Program-made: the position numbers and the translations under genes
Notes under the pieces: model-generated
The model's input: only the letters and a program-made list of their open reading frames with translations
Told to the model about the DNA's origin: nothing
The model's database searches: none
Origin: Planctomycetota bacterium
Lineage (GTDB): Bacteria > Planctomycetota > UBA1135
DNA length: 64,000 bases
Reading direction: 5' to 3'
Assembly: GCA_008501825.1 (NCBI GenBank)
Contig: QQUA01000004.1
Location: forward strand, 62,001 to 126,000
Shown here: in pieces, positions 52,232-61,179 of the stretch
How the letters are laid out: each line of letters starts with the position of its first letter
Numbering within the stretch: position 1 is the first letter of the stretch

Positions 52232-52726
52232 ATGGATCATTTCCCCCGCATCGGCTTGGGATGGGATCGCCATCGCCTGCAAAGCGGCCGCCCTTGTTGG
52301 CTGGCCGGAGTGGAAATTCCCTCACCGGTCGGCCCCAGCGGCCATTCCGATGGTGACGTTTTGCTCCACGCCCTGACCGACGCCGTGTTGGGAGCCGCCG
52401 GCTTGGACGATTTAGGCACATTGTTCCCGGACACCGACCCGCAATGGGCCGGCGCCTCCTCCACCATGTTCTTGGAAGCCGCCTTACGGCGTTGCCACAA
52501 TCGCGGCTGGAAGGTGGCCAGCGCCGATTTGGTACTGGTTTGTGACCGGCCGAAAATCAGTCCGTTTCGGGGCGCGATGCGAAAACGCTTGTCCCAGCTC
52601 CTGCAACTTGCGGAAGACCGGGTGAACTTAAAGGGCAAAACCACGGAAGGTGCAAACTCGGAATACATGGAAGCCCAGGCGGTCGTGCTCCTAATCCGGG
52701 AAATGCCGGCTCAGGCTTCTGGCTAA
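52232..52726 (+). CDS. ispF: 2-C-methyl-D-erythritol 2,4-cyclodiphosphate synthase
   Basis: The 164-residue enzyme closes the cyclodiphosphate ring in the MEP pathway. The metal-binding motif is RIGLGWDRHRL (Asp and His ligands), then GPSGHSDGDVLLHALTDAVLGA and DLGTLFPDTDP. The C-terminal region has LKGKTTEGANSEYMEAQAV, a slightly altered form of the usual T-T-E-glycine loop. Two-gene operon with ispD. Confidence 0.93.
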   Translation: MDHFPRIGLGWDRHRLQSGRPCWLAGVEIPSPVGPSGHSDGDVLLHALTDAVLGAAGLDDLGTLFPDTDPQWAGASSTMFLEAALRRCHNRGWKVASADLVLVCDRPKISPFRGAMRKRLSQLLQLAEDRVNLKGKTTEGANSEYMEAQAVVLLIREMPAQASG

Positions 52727-52780
52727 AGGATATTCGGCGAAAGGAATTCTGGCCGAAAGAGGTGGAAAAAACGGCTCCGC

Positions 52781-54658
52781 TCAAGACAGCTTCGGCGATT
52801 CCCCCGAGTTGCCTTGCAACGACCACATGCGGGAATACAAACCATCCTGTTGCAAGAGATCTTCGTGCCGCCCTTGTTCCACGATGCGGCCCTGATCCAA
52901 GACAAAGATCCGGTCGGCGGCTTGAATGGTGCTCAAGCGATGGGCGATGACGATGCTGGTCCGCCCCTGCATCAAATTCTCCAACGCCTCCTGGACCTTT
53001 CGCTCGGATTCCGAATCCAAGGCGCTGGTGGCTTCATCCAGCAACAACAACTCAGCGTCCTTCAACAAAGCTCGGGCTATGGTCACCCGCTGAGCCTGCC
53101 CGCCGCTCAATCGAGCACCCGAATCTCCCACCTCGGTGTTCAATCCCTGCGGCAGGGTATCGACGAAATCCTCCAAAAAGGCGGCTCGGCAAGCCTGACG
53201 GATTTCATCTTCGCTGGCTCCGGGACGGCCATAGCGAATGTTTTCGGCCAGACTGGTTTGGAACAAAAAGGCCTGCTGGCTGACTACCGCTAACCGGTCC
53301 AACCAATCGCCAAGGCGGTATTCGCGCAAATCCACCCCGTCGACACTGACCTTTCCCGACCCCGGGTCGTAGAAGCGAGCCACCAAGTCCAACAAAGTGC
53401 TCTTTCCGGCCCCGGAAGGCCCGACCAAGGCAATCCGCTCCCCCCGTCGAATTTCGAAACTTACCCGATCCAAAGCCGGACCGTCACCATTGTCGTAGTG
53501 AAAGCTGACTTGCTCGAAACGCAGGCTTTGGTGCAAGCCGGGGTAGGCCTTGCCCTGCCCGCTCTCGACTAAATCCGGCTTCAAATCGAACACTTCGAAA
53601 ACTCGATCTGCAGCCCCCATGGAGGTCTGAATGATCGAGATCGCTTTGGTCAACCGCTTGACGCTGGCGAACATGGTTCCGATATAGAAGAAAAACAAAG
53701 TCACCGAACCGGGGTCCCGGAACAAAGGCACCTTGGCGTTGACTAGAGCGATGAGACCGAACAAGACGCCGACCCCGCCGGTAGCCAGAAATGCGGTGAT
53801 CGCCAAGCTGGTGGCTTGGGTTTTCACCATACGTTCGGTCTGGTGGACAAAGGCGCGGTTGGCTTTGCGAAATTCTTCCGCTTCCCGCTGCTCCATTCGA
53901 AAAGCCTTGACCACTCGGATACCGGAAAACATCTGGGTCAAAGACTGGGTGGAATCGCCGAGCTTCTCCAAAGACTTGGCGCTTCGACGCCGGACCTTGG
54001 GTCCCAGTTTCAATACCGGAAGGGCAAGAATCGGCAAAAAGATCAACATGCCCAAAGTGGCCACCGGAGCGATCAGCATCGCCAAAGTGAAGGAAACCAA
54101 GATCGAAATCGGCTCTTGGATGATTTCCTCCACGATCAGATTCAGCATCCGCAAACTGGTGGCGACGTCGGCGGTCAAACGCGAAAGCAAATCTCCCAGC
54201 CGCCGGCCGGTGTGATAGCGCATGCCCAGTTTCAGCACATGCTCGGCCAAATCTTGGCGCAAGTCGGTAATCATCCAGACGCCCAACATGCGACTGAACC
54301 GCAAGAAGATGAATTGAATGACGGCGAAAAAGGCGGAACTGATTAGCAGGACGGCAATCAGGAGCACCGCCTTGGACGCCACAGGCGACAGGCCGAGGAA
54401 TCCGAATTGATCAAAAAAAGGATTCAGGCTGCCTTGGACGAAATCGTCCAGCGGGGAAGAAGCCAACTCCTCACCTGGAATCGGTTCCGACGCCGGAAAT
54501 AGCATATTGACCAAAGGCTTCAACAAAATCAGGTTGGCCTTGGCCCCGGTGGTGGCCACCGTTCCCAACAACAAGATCAGCAGCCCCTGGCGTTTATAGC
54601 GAGCCAGGTATGGCAGCAGGCGCCGGTAGGCGTCGACGATGCGGGAGGTGCGAGCCAC
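52781..54658 (-). CDS. ABC exporter, MsbA-type fused permease-ATPase
   Basis: The 625-residue half-transporter has about six membrane segments (residues 20-320) and a C-terminal ATPase: Walker A GPSGAGKSTLLDL, Q loop VVSQQAFLFQTSLAENIRYG, signature LSGGQAQRVTIARALL, Walker B LLLDEATSALDSES and switch His in VIAHRLST. As a homodimer it exports lipid or a hydrophobic substrate, as in MsbA for lipid A. The substrate is uncertain here. It converges with ispF. It lies downstream of the parvulin-like gene, separated by two hairpins. Confidence 0.92.
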   Translation of the reverse strand: MARTSRIVDAYRRLLPYLARYKRQGLLILLLGTVATTGAKANLILLKPLVNMLFPASEPIPGEELASSPLDDFVQGSLNPFFDQFGFLGLSPVASKAVLLIAVLLISSAFFAVIQFIFLRFSRMLGVWMITDLRQDLAEHVLKLGMRYHTGRRLGDLLSRLTADVATSLRMLNLIVEEIIQEPISILVSFTLAMLIAPVATLGMLIFLPILALPVLKLGPKVRRRSAKSLEKLGDSTQSLTQMFSGIRVVKAFRMEQREAEEFRKANRAFVHQTERMVKTQATSLAITAFLATGGVGVLFGLIALVNAKVPLFRDPGSVTLFFFYIGTMFASVKRLTKAISIIQTSMGAADRVFEVFDLKPDLVESGQGKAYPGLHQSLRFEQVSFHYDNGDGPALDRVSFEIRRGERIALVGPSGAGKSTLLDLVARFYDPGSGKVSVDGVDLREYRLGDWLDRLAVVSQQAFLFQTSLAENIRYGRPGASEDEIRQACRAAFLEDFVDTLPQGLNTEVGDSGARLSGGQAQRVTIARALLKDAELLLLDEATSALDSESERKVQEALENLMQGRTSIVIAHRLSTIQAADRIFVLDQGRIVEQGRHEDLLQQDGLYSRMWSLQGNSGESPKLS

Positions 54659-54743
54659 GGGAAGTCGGGAAGCCTGGGCGGCGGTTTCGACGGCAGTCCC
54701 GGCGAAGAGAATACTCCTTTCTCATGACCGGGCGGGAAATGGA

Positions 54744-54770
54744 AAAGCGGAGCCGGAACGACTCCGCTTT
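54744..54770 (-). terminator. Terminator after the parvulin-like gene
   Basis: A perfect 9-base stem AAAGCGGAG/CTCCGCTTT with a 9-base loop, followed on the minus strand by a T-containing stretch (TCCATTT). It is a moderate intrinsic terminator between the chaperone gene and the ABC transporter. Confidence 0.6.
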
Positions 54771-54790
54771 CAAAACTGCAAGTGGCTTCC

Positions 54791-54819
54791 GCCACCGGCC
54801 CCGAAACCGAGCCGGTGGC
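54791..54819 (-). other. GC-rich hairpin near the parvulin-like stop
   Basis: A perfect 9-base inverted repeat GCCACCGGC/GCCGGTGGC with an 11-base loop lies 12 bases after the stop. It has no T-run. It may stabilise the mRNA end; a second hairpin with T residues follows. Confidence 0.5.
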
Positions 54820-54831
54820 CTGAGCCGGCAC

Positions 54832-56466
54832 CTAGCGCAGGATTTCGTTGACGAAGCGGTTGAAGTGGACCGTGAGGTAATCGTCGGTGGCAAGATACCG
54901 GTGACGCTTGACCACCATGGCCGCATCCATTTCTTCATCCGTCACTTCTTCCTCGGTCAGGTACATCTGACTGGTCGGTTCGGAGCGGCTCAACAGCCGG
55001 TAGATGTACCAGCCTCGGGCTCCTCTCACCGGACCGTAAACCACTTCCGGTTCCGATTCGAAGAACAAATCGTCGGCGATCGAATTGCCGAGCAGAAACT
55101 CGGTGTAATCGTTTTCGCCCAGGAACTCGCGCAAAGGATTGCGAGCTTGCAATCCAAAACGTCCGTGATGCGGTTGCGGCATGCCCGGTTGAGCTCCGGG
55201 ATAAGCATCCGGATAGTCACTGTAAGTCAACAGCACGGTGGACCAGTCGACGCCGTTTTTCAGGTCTTCCGCCGCCTTCAGGGCCCGCTTGTGGGCATCG
55301 CCGTAGGGATCCCCTTGCCGCGGAAAGGCGTAAGTCTCCGGATCCCGAGCAGACAGCAAGATGACTTCCGCGTTGACTTTGGACTGGCGCAAAAAGGAGC
55401 CGTGCCCGTCCAGGTGTGCCCGCATGGTTTCCACCGGCAAGGGATCGGGCAAGGTCTTCTTGAAGGACATCCGCAGCCGGTGATACTGGTGATAAGCCTC
55501 CATGGAAGGGAAGCCCAAAAACTGCAACACCACCTGCTCGTAGCTGATCGGCGAGTTTACGTATTCCTTCTTTTCTTCCGCGATGATCGCCATGGTTTCA
55601 TCGGCGGACAGAAGAACACCTTTCTCCTTCAATGCCTTGGTCGCAGCCCAAGTCACTTCGACCCAGGAGGCGGCTCTTTCCCGCTCCACCGGCCCGACGA
55701 TGGGCATGACCTTGTCCAGCAAGGAAGCGGTAGAGACCGTTTGCCCACCCACTTGCAAAGCCACGCCTTCGGGAAGGCCGTGGAAAGGTTCTTTGATCTC
55801 CACATTTTCCATCAACCAACGCAACACGGTCGGCCTCAGGAACAATTGCTTGGTAGTGGGATCGATCACGAAGGGTTCCCCCTTCTCCATAGCCTCTTTA
55901 GCCCGATCCTTCAGGGGCAGGATCATGCTTTCCCAAAAGGAATTCTCCTGACCGGCACGGAAGATTTGCTCCAGAATCGGCGACCATTTCTCCGGGTCAG
56001 GCGGGAAGAACAAACCGTCCAGGCGCATCAACTGCTGGACTTCCACCCGATAACGCTCCTGGTTGAATCCCAAGGCCCCGAGCTGCTCCCAAAAATCCAA
56101 TTGCGGATTGGATTTGAGGAATTCGTCCTGCTTCTTCTGGATCTCGGCTTCCACCATTTCGTCGGTGATGCTCAGATCCGGAATCGGCTCCCCGGCCTCT
56201 TGGCGGCGAGCGACTTCGGCGTCGAGCATCAAGCCGATGGCGTGCTGAAAGACCAGCTTGTAACCGGCGGAGTAAAGCAGGGAGCGGGCGTAGGCCTCCT
56301 GGAAACTAAAACCCTCCGGACCTTGGCGCTTGGCCACGTCTTCCGACAGGCCGAGGGCGCTGTAACCCTGTTGCGGGGCAAGGGAAGCGGGAGAGGCGGC
56401 CTGCACAGGCAAGGCCGGCAGCAGGCACAAAGTGAGTGTGAAGACTGCGGAATGCAAGGCTTTCAT
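54832..56466 (-). CDS. Exported parvulin/SurA-like chaperone (large)
   Basis: The 544-residue protein has a signal peptide (MKALHSAVFTLTLCLLPALPVQA) and a helical N-terminal region with charged segments (ITDEMVEAEIQKKQDEFLK), as in the chaperone part of SurA/PpiD. Near the end YGPVRGARGWYIYRLLSRSEP resembles the last strand of a parvulin prolyl isomerase domain. The rest of that domain is diverged, so activity is uncertain. It probably helps fold exported or outer-membrane proteins. A second parvulin-like gene starts divergently at 56.6 kb. Confidence 0.65.
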   Translation of the reverse strand: MKALHSAVFTLTLCLLPALPVQAASPASLAPQQGYSALGLSEDVAKRQGPEGFSFQEAYARSLLYSAGYKLVFQHAIGLMLDAEVARRQEAGEPIPDLSITDEMVEAEIQKKQDEFLKSNPQLDFWEQLGALGFNQERYRVEVQQLMRLDGLFFPPDPEKWSPILEQIFRAGQENSFWESMILPLKDRAKEAMEKGEPFVIDPTTKQLFLRPTVLRWLMENVEIKEPFHGLPEGVALQVGGQTVSTASLLDKVMPIVGPVERERAASWVEVTWAATKALKEKGVLLSADETMAIIAEEKKEYVNSPISYEQVVLQFLGFPSMEAYHQYHRLRMSFKKTLPDPLPVETMRAHLDGHGSFLRQSKVNAEVILLSARDPETYAFPRQGDPYGDAHKRALKAAEDLKNGVDWSTVLLTYSDYPDAYPGAQPGMPQPHHGRFGLQARNPLREFLGENDYTEFLLGNSIADDLFFESEPEVVYGPVRGARGWYIYRLLSRSEPTSQMYLTEEEVTDEEMDAAMVVKRHRYLATDDYLTVHFNRFVNEILR

Positions 56467-56593
56467 CAGGGAACTCCGAAACGGGGGCGGCCTGGAATTC
56501 TACGGACGAGTAGGCTACGGAACACCTGGCTTTTCCGTGAGCCTATCTCGGGAATCCTCCCGGAATCCGGAACCACCCGCGGTCCAGCACCTC

Positions 56594-57307
56594 ATGGCCC
56601 TCCTCTGCCTCCGCTCCTCCACTCGAAGAACAGCCCGCTCGGGCTTGTCCGCCGTTCTGCTCGGCTTGGGTCTGGTTTTCGCCCCAGCTTGCCAACCCCA
56701 GGACTCGGTCGGCCTGTACGTCGGCGAAGTCTTGATTCCCGCCGCCGAAATCGACGGTGCGGTTCAGGATTTGCGCCGGGCGTTTCGCGCCTTCGGCCAG
56801 GACACTTTACGTTGGAGCTTACTCAGTCAGGGTTTAGGTCCGGGGACTCTGCTCCATCAGGATCTCCCCGAAGAAAGCCAAGCAGCCAAGGAAGAAGCGC
56901 ATCTCTGGGCGGCCCGGGTGGCGGCCGGGGAAGATTTCCTGGATTTGATCGATGAGTTGGACACTTGGACCGGCCGCACTTCGAAACCTCCCTTCCCGCT
57001 GCCGCCGACGCCCTTTGCCTTAGGCGCCCGGGTCGCGGCCAAGGTCGCCACCATGGAAGCCGGCGATTGGGCCGGCCCTCTGAAAACCCGGGACGGCTGG
57101 GAAATCATCCGCTTGCAAGAACGCTTCGATCAAAACCGCAGCCGCTCCAGCGTGGTGGTGCTGCGTTTGGTGTTCCACGTCGGCGATAGCGTCGACCACG
57201 CCAAGGTGGCGGAGGATTGGGCTAGACTGCCTCTCTCGGGGGACCAGGACTACCTGGATGCCCTCCCGCCCCTGTTTCGCGCCAACCGCGTCGTCTCTCG
57301 CCCTTAA
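56594..57307 (+). CDS. Small exported parvulin-like protein
   Basis: The 237-residue protein starts at ATG 56594, placing a hydrophobic export signal (LSAVLLGLGLVFAPAC) first. The Cys after the hydrophobic stretch could be a lipid-attachment site, though the lipobox is not ideal. The centre matches the C-terminal part of parvulin domains: AARVAAGEDFLDLIDEL, then VATMEAGDWAGPLKTRDGW followed by EIIRLQERF. An active-site set is not clear. The gene is divergent from the larger parvulin-like gene, and the HEAT protein gene starts six bases after it. Confidence 0.65.
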   Translation: MALLCLRSSTRRTARSGLSAVLLGLGLVFAPACQPQDSVGLYVGEVLIPAAEIDGAVQDLRRAFRAFGQDTLRWSLLSQGLGPGTLLHQDLPEESQAAKEEAHLWAARVAAGEDFLDLIDELDTWTGRTSKPPFPLPPTPFALGARVAAKVATMEAGDWAGPLKTRDGWEIIRLQERFDQNRSRSSVVVLRLVFHVGDSVDHAKVAEDWARLPLSGDQDYLDALPPLFRANRVVSRP

Positions 57308-57313
57308 TTCCTC

Positions 57314-58234
57314 ATGCTGGCTGTAGCCCTTCTTCTCGCCGCCCTCGCCGGGCGAGCACCCGGTCTAGAAATCGACGTTTCCCAGCACCCGCTCCCTTCC
57401 ATCGAAGCTTGGTGCTCTTTCTGCAACCTTCTCGGACAAGAGTCGACCCAGGAACCGAAAAAGGCCAAAAAGCGCCAGTTTCCGCGGCTCAACGCCTCCG
57501 CCAAAAATCGAGTGGAGGACGCCTTGCTGGCGCTTCGCACCAGTAAGGGCAAGGAAGCCCAGCAACAGGCCGTTTCCGATTTGCAAAGGGAAGGAGCTGG
57601 AGCCGTTCCCAAGTGCCTGGATTACTTCCGAAAGTTGGAAAACGAACCGGCTCGTAGCCGAATGCGCCAGGTTCTGGATCACATCTTGAAGGAGGAGGAC
57701 CTGGACCTCGCCCACAAGGCTTTGGGCAAAAAGGCGGATCCCTGGGCTCGGACTTACATCGCTCGCCGGTTCGCCGACAGCCGCCGCAAAGACGCGGTGG
57801 CCACCTTGAAGCTTTACTTGAAGGACAAGGATTCGGAGGTCCGTTATCAAGCAGCTCGCGGCTTGGCTTTCCACGAGCAAAAGGACGGCGTCACCGAACT
57901 GCACGCATTTCTTTTGCAACATTGGAAAAATCGCCACAAAGAGTTTCGCGCCGACTTCGCCGGAGTGAAACGCGGCCCTTGTTCCGGCGCCATTCTGCCG
58001 CTGCTCAACAAGGGCGACCGCAACCAACGCTTGGCCGCCGTCCATTTATTCGAATTGCTCGGTTATTCCGGTCACAAAGCTTCTTTGAAGCCCCTTTTAG
58101 ACCATCCGGACGGAGCCATCAAACACGCCACCATCAATGCGTGTCGGGTCGTGATCGACGGTGATGAACCTTTGAAAAGGCCCTCCGTTTTCGAAGACAT
58201 CAAGCACGCCGAAGAATGGAAAAAACGCCTGTAA
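57314..58234 (+). CDS. Exported HEAT-repeat-like protein with N-terminal CxxC
   Basis: The 306-residue protein has a hydrophobic N-terminus (MLAVALLLAALAGRAPG) and then CSFC at about residue 34, a Lys-rich stretch, and repeated helical pairs typical of HEAT-like scaffolds (AVATLKLYLKDKDSEVRYQAARGLA, KASLKPLLDHPDGAIKHATINACRVV). HEAT scaffolds bind other proteins. The following gene overlaps it by 19 bases and also has a CxxC after its signal peptide, suggesting a shared role. The partner is unknown. Confidence 0.65.
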   Translation: MLAVALLLAALAGRAPGLEIDVSQHPLPSIEAWCSFCNLLGQESTQEPKKAKKRQFPRLNASAKNRVEDALLALRTSKGKEAQQQAVSDLQREGAGAVPKCLDYFRKLENEPARSRMRQVLDHILKEEDLDLAHKALGKKADPWARTYIARRFADSRRKDAVATLKLYLKDKDSEVRYQAARGLAFHEQKDGVTELHAFLLQHWKNRHKEFRADFAGVKRGPCSGAILPLLNKGDRNQRLAAVHLFELLGYSGHKASLKPLLDHPDGAIKHATINACRVVIDGDEPLKRPSVFEDIKHAEEWKKRL

Positions 58235-59406
58235 TTCGCGGTTTCCTGCTCATCAGCCTGCTTCTTTTGCTCTGGGCGCCGGAGGCGTCCGCGCAGAAGA
58301 AGAGCAAGAAGGTCCGGTGCACCGTTTGCCTGCACGACCCGGAATTGATGCAACGCAACGGCGTCTCTCACGGCCCCTTTCCTTTCGGCCGGAGTTCCAG
58401 CGAAGAAGTTCAAATCGATCTTTTGTGGGACGCGGTCTGGCTGGAAAGCGCTCACTTCCGTTTCGGCTTGATGCTGAAGAGCTGGAAGGTTCCGGAATCG
58501 GAACGCAAAGCTTACCGGGCGGAATTGGAGGCCCTTCAAGAGAAGTATCCCGCCATCAAGCCGAAAAAAGCGGTGCTGGATCCGTGGCTGAGAGCTCACT
58601 TGCTGGTCGAACGAAGCGAGGCGGCTTACGCCAAGTTCCTGGATCTGATGGGGACTTCCGAAGCGGAATTCCAAGACCAAAAAGCCTTGACCATGAAGGG
58701 CCTCGGCCCCTACCTCGGCATGCACGAGAAGTTTGAAATCATGGTCTTCATCGACAAGGAACCGTTCAAAGAATATATGGAGAAAACTTGGGGTTTGACC
58801 TACGTCAAGCCGCAGCGCTGGAACAACGTCGACCGGCGTTGCCTTTGGTTCGGCTTAAACCAGGAAGAGGAAAACATCCGTCACGACCAGCATTTGCACA
58901 ATATCGTGCTGCACAACATCGGTCACAATATGCTAGACGGCTACCAGTTTTATTCCTACGACCTTCCGGTATGGATTACCGAAGGATTCGCCCACTGGTT
59001 CGAGCGCGACAACGATCCCCGTTTCAACATGTTCGACACCGTGGAGGGATCCTTTCACGAAGCCAAGAGCCTGGAGCGATGGGCTCCAGAAGTCCGAAAA
59101 TTGGTCATGAAAAATGAAGCGGCCAGTTTTTCTTCCCTGCTGCGCCGAGCTTCTTTCGCCGAATTGGGCTTTGAAGATCACTTGGTTTGCTGGTCCAAAA
59201 TCGACTTCTTGATTCGAACCGACAAGGCCAAATTCGGCCAGTTCATCACCACCTTGAAAAGTAGGCGCAACGCTCAGGGCTTGCCGGACGCCAGCAATAT
59301 GGACGGCGCCCAACGGCAAGCCTTCCGCGATTTCTACGGCTGGTCCCTTCCCCAATTGGAAGAAAAGTGGAAAGCCTGGGTCCTGGACACCTACCCGCTG
59401 AAATAA
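58216..59406 (+). CDS. Exported zincin-like protein with altered HExxH (HNIGH)
   Basis: The 396-residue protein has a signal peptide (FLLISLLLLLWAPEASAQ), then CTVC, and helical sequence. The centre reads VLHNIGHNMLDG followed by VWITEGFAHWFERD. This matches the peptidase layout HExxH ... WxxEGxA, but the catalytic Glu is replaced by Asn (His233, Asn234, His237), while the later Glu256 ligand remains. It may bind zinc but is unlikely to be an ordinary peptidase. It overlaps the HEAT gene by 19 bases. No family is named with certainty. Confidence 0.6.
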   Translation: MEKTPVIRGFLLISLLLLLWAPEASAQKKSKKVRCTVCLHDPELMQRNGVSHGPFPFGRSSSEEVQIDLLWDAVWLESAHFRFGLMLKSWKVPESERKAYRAELEALQEKYPAIKPKKAVLDPWLRAHLLVERSEAAYAKFLDLMGTSEAEFQDQKALTMKGLGPYLGMHEKFEIMVFIDKEPFKEYMEKTWGLTYVKPQRWNNVDRRCLWFGLNQEEENIRHDQHLHNIVLHNIGHNMLDGYQFYSYDLPVWITEGFAHWFERDNDPRFNMFDTVEGSFHEAKSLERWAPEVRKLVMKNEAASFSSLLRRASFAELGFEDHLVCWSKIDFLIRTDKAKFGQFITTLKSRRNAQGLPDASNMDGAQRQAFRDFYGWSLPQLEEKWKAWVLDTYPLK

Positions 59407-59428
59407 AGCAAGACCGGGGATTGGAGAC

Positions 59429-60160
59429 TTGAGCTTCTTGAGAAACCCGGCGGATCGGGAAAGAACTCCCGACCGGGCCGAGAAGGGATACTTATTCCTG
59501 GCCGGCATTTTCCTTGGGGCGTTGGTGCTGACCAATTTAATTGCCGGCAGATTTTTCTTCTTGTTCGGCAACGCCCTGTCGGTCAGCCTTTTGGCTTATC
59601 CGGTCACTTTTTTAGCCACCGATTTGGTCTCCGAAATCTACGGCAAAAAACGGGCCTCGCAGTTGGTCAAAACCGGTTTTCTGGTCAGCATATTCGTGAC
59701 CGCGGTGGTTTGGCTGGCGCTTCACACCGAACCGGCCACCACGGACGATGGCAGCCCTATCGGCATTCCCGACCCCTATTTTCAAACCGTTTTCGGCCTC
59801 ACGCCGGCGATCGTATTCGGTTCCATGATCGCCTATTTGACCGCCCAATTCGTGGACGTCTACATGTTCCACTTTTGGTTCCGCCTGACCAAAGGCAAGC
59901 ATCTGTGGTTACGCAATAACGCCTCGACAGTGGTCAGCCAACTGGTCGACACCACCCTGGTGGTGACCATCAGCTTGGTCATTTGGCCGAAGATGGTACC
60001 CGACGGCGTCATTCAGCCGATTTCCTTCGAGACTTGGAAGGAACTGGTCATTACCAGTTATCTGTTCAAAGCCGCGGTGGCCCTGATCGACACCCCTTTG
60101 TTCTATCTGGGAACCTATTGGTATCGAAACTGGGTCAGCCAGGACCCATCCCGCCACTAA
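59429..60160 (+). CDS. Queuosine precursor transporter (VUT/YhhQ family)
   Basis: A 243-residue membrane protein with six or more segments. The family signature is LVLTNLIAGRFFFLFGNALSV with ATDLVSEIYGKKRASQLV, then GSMIAYLTAQFVDVYMFHFW and TVVSQLVDTTLVV. YhhQ-type proteins import the queuosine precursors used to modify tRNA. The start is a TTG at 59429 with GGAG just before it; an in-frame TTG at 59438 is an alternative. No queuosine synthesis gene is nearby, consistent with salvage. Confidence 0.88.
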   Translation: MSFLRNPADRERTPDRAEKGYLFLAGIFLGALVLTNLIAGRFFFLFGNALSVSLLAYPVTFLATDLVSEIYGKKRASQLVKTGFLVSIFVTAVVWLALHTEPATTDDGSPIGIPDPYFQTVFGLTPAIVFGSMIAYLTAQFVDVYMFHFWFRLTKGKHLWLRNNASTVVSQLVDTTLVVTISLVIWPKMVPDGVIQPISFETWKELVITSYLFKAAVALIDTPLFYLGTYWYRNWVSQDPSRH

Positions 60161-60194
60161 AGCCGCCAACGGGCTGTTAGGATTCCCGCTGCAG

Positions 60195-61043
60195 ATGGGC
60201 GCTCCCCGCGATTACGTAATCCTGGATACCGAAACCACCGGTTTACCCCCAGGCGGCCGCTTGGTCGAAATCGGCGCCCTTCGCATTCGCGGTCAAAACC
60301 TGATCGAAACCTTCCACCGCCTGGTCTTTCCGGAAACACCAGTACCGGAACGAGCCACCGCAGTCCATGGCATTCGCGACCAGGATTTGAACCAGGCCGC
60401 CGACGCCGGTGAAGTGGTGGAAGAGTTTTTGGCCTGGGCCAAAGGCAGGCCCCTGATCGCTCACAACGCCGGTTTCGATGCTTCCATTCTGGCGGCGGAA
60501 GCCGTTCGCTTTCAAGTGCCTCTTGGAGAAAATCGGGTCATGTGCACTTTGAAAGCCAGCCGCAAACTCTTGGGAAGGAGGTCCCACAGCCTTCAATCCC
60601 TGGTGCACGATTTGGGCTTACCGGAAGGGCGCATGCACCGTGCATTGGATGACGCTTATCATGCTTGGCACTTATTGGAAAAACTACAGAATTTGGGCTC
60701 TTTTAATCCTCGAACTCTTGGACCTGGACGACCTTTGTCCAGTTTTGCCCCGGAAAAACCGAGACTTCCGGCTTCTCGACAATTGCTGTGGGAGGCCAGC
60801 CGAAAACAAGAAGCGGTCGATCTCCATTACTTGTTGCGAGATCGACGATTCGTTCCGATACGGGTCACTCCTCGGCTCTTTTATCGACAAGGAAAAGGCC
60901 TGTGGATGGAAGCTCTTTGCCATCAAGCATGTTTCTACAAGTCCTACAGAATGGACCGCATCGTAGCCGCTCATCCATGCCCACAAGCCGGTCCTGTGGA
61001 GGTCCGTCGCAACCTCGGATCCAGCTCTTCTTTTTCAGGTTAA
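60195..61043 (+). CDS. DnaQ-type 3'-5' exonuclease fused to a WYL-like domain
   Basis: Residues 1-165 form a DEDDh exonuclease: ILDTETTGLPPGG (Asp11, Glu13), LIAHNAGFDASIL (Asp95) and MHRALDDAYHAW (His149, Asp153 or 154). Such domains proofread DNA or trim RNA. The last 80 residues (LLWEASRKQEAVDLHY, FVPIRVTPRLFY, YKSYRMDRIVAA) resemble the WYL domain, which binds nucleic-acid or nucleotide ligands and is usually attached to transcription factors or phage-defence proteins. The combination is uncommon. The gene starts at ATG 60195 after a short gap. Confidence 0.72.
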   Translation: MGAPRDYVILDTETTGLPPGGRLVEIGALRIRGQNLIETFHRLVFPETPVPERATAVHGIRDQDLNQAADAGEVVEEFLAWAKGRPLIAHNAGFDASILAAEAVRFQVPLGENRVMCTLKASRKLLGRRSHSLQSLVHDLGLPEGRMHRALDDAYHAWHLLEKLQNLGSFNPRTLGPGRPLSSFAPEKPRLPASRQLLWEASRKQEAVDLHYLLRDRRFVPIRVTPRLFYRQGKGLWMEALCHQACFYKSYRMDRIVAAHPCPQAGPVEVRRNLGSSSSFSG

Positions 61044-61179
61044 CTGGTATTTTCAGCCAAATTTTCACTTGGTTCCGTATAGTATGGAGGTTCGGCCAGC
61101 CGCGGATGGGCCAGTATGCGCGGGGGCCGGATAGCCGGACTTTCCCGGCGAGTGTCCTTAGTTTTTTGGACCTAATCTC

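Noticed and set aside
56432..56593. Upstream extension of the small parvulin-like gene
   Set aside because: It would place about 50 unusual residues before the export signal and overlap the divergent gene; ATG 56594 puts the signal first.
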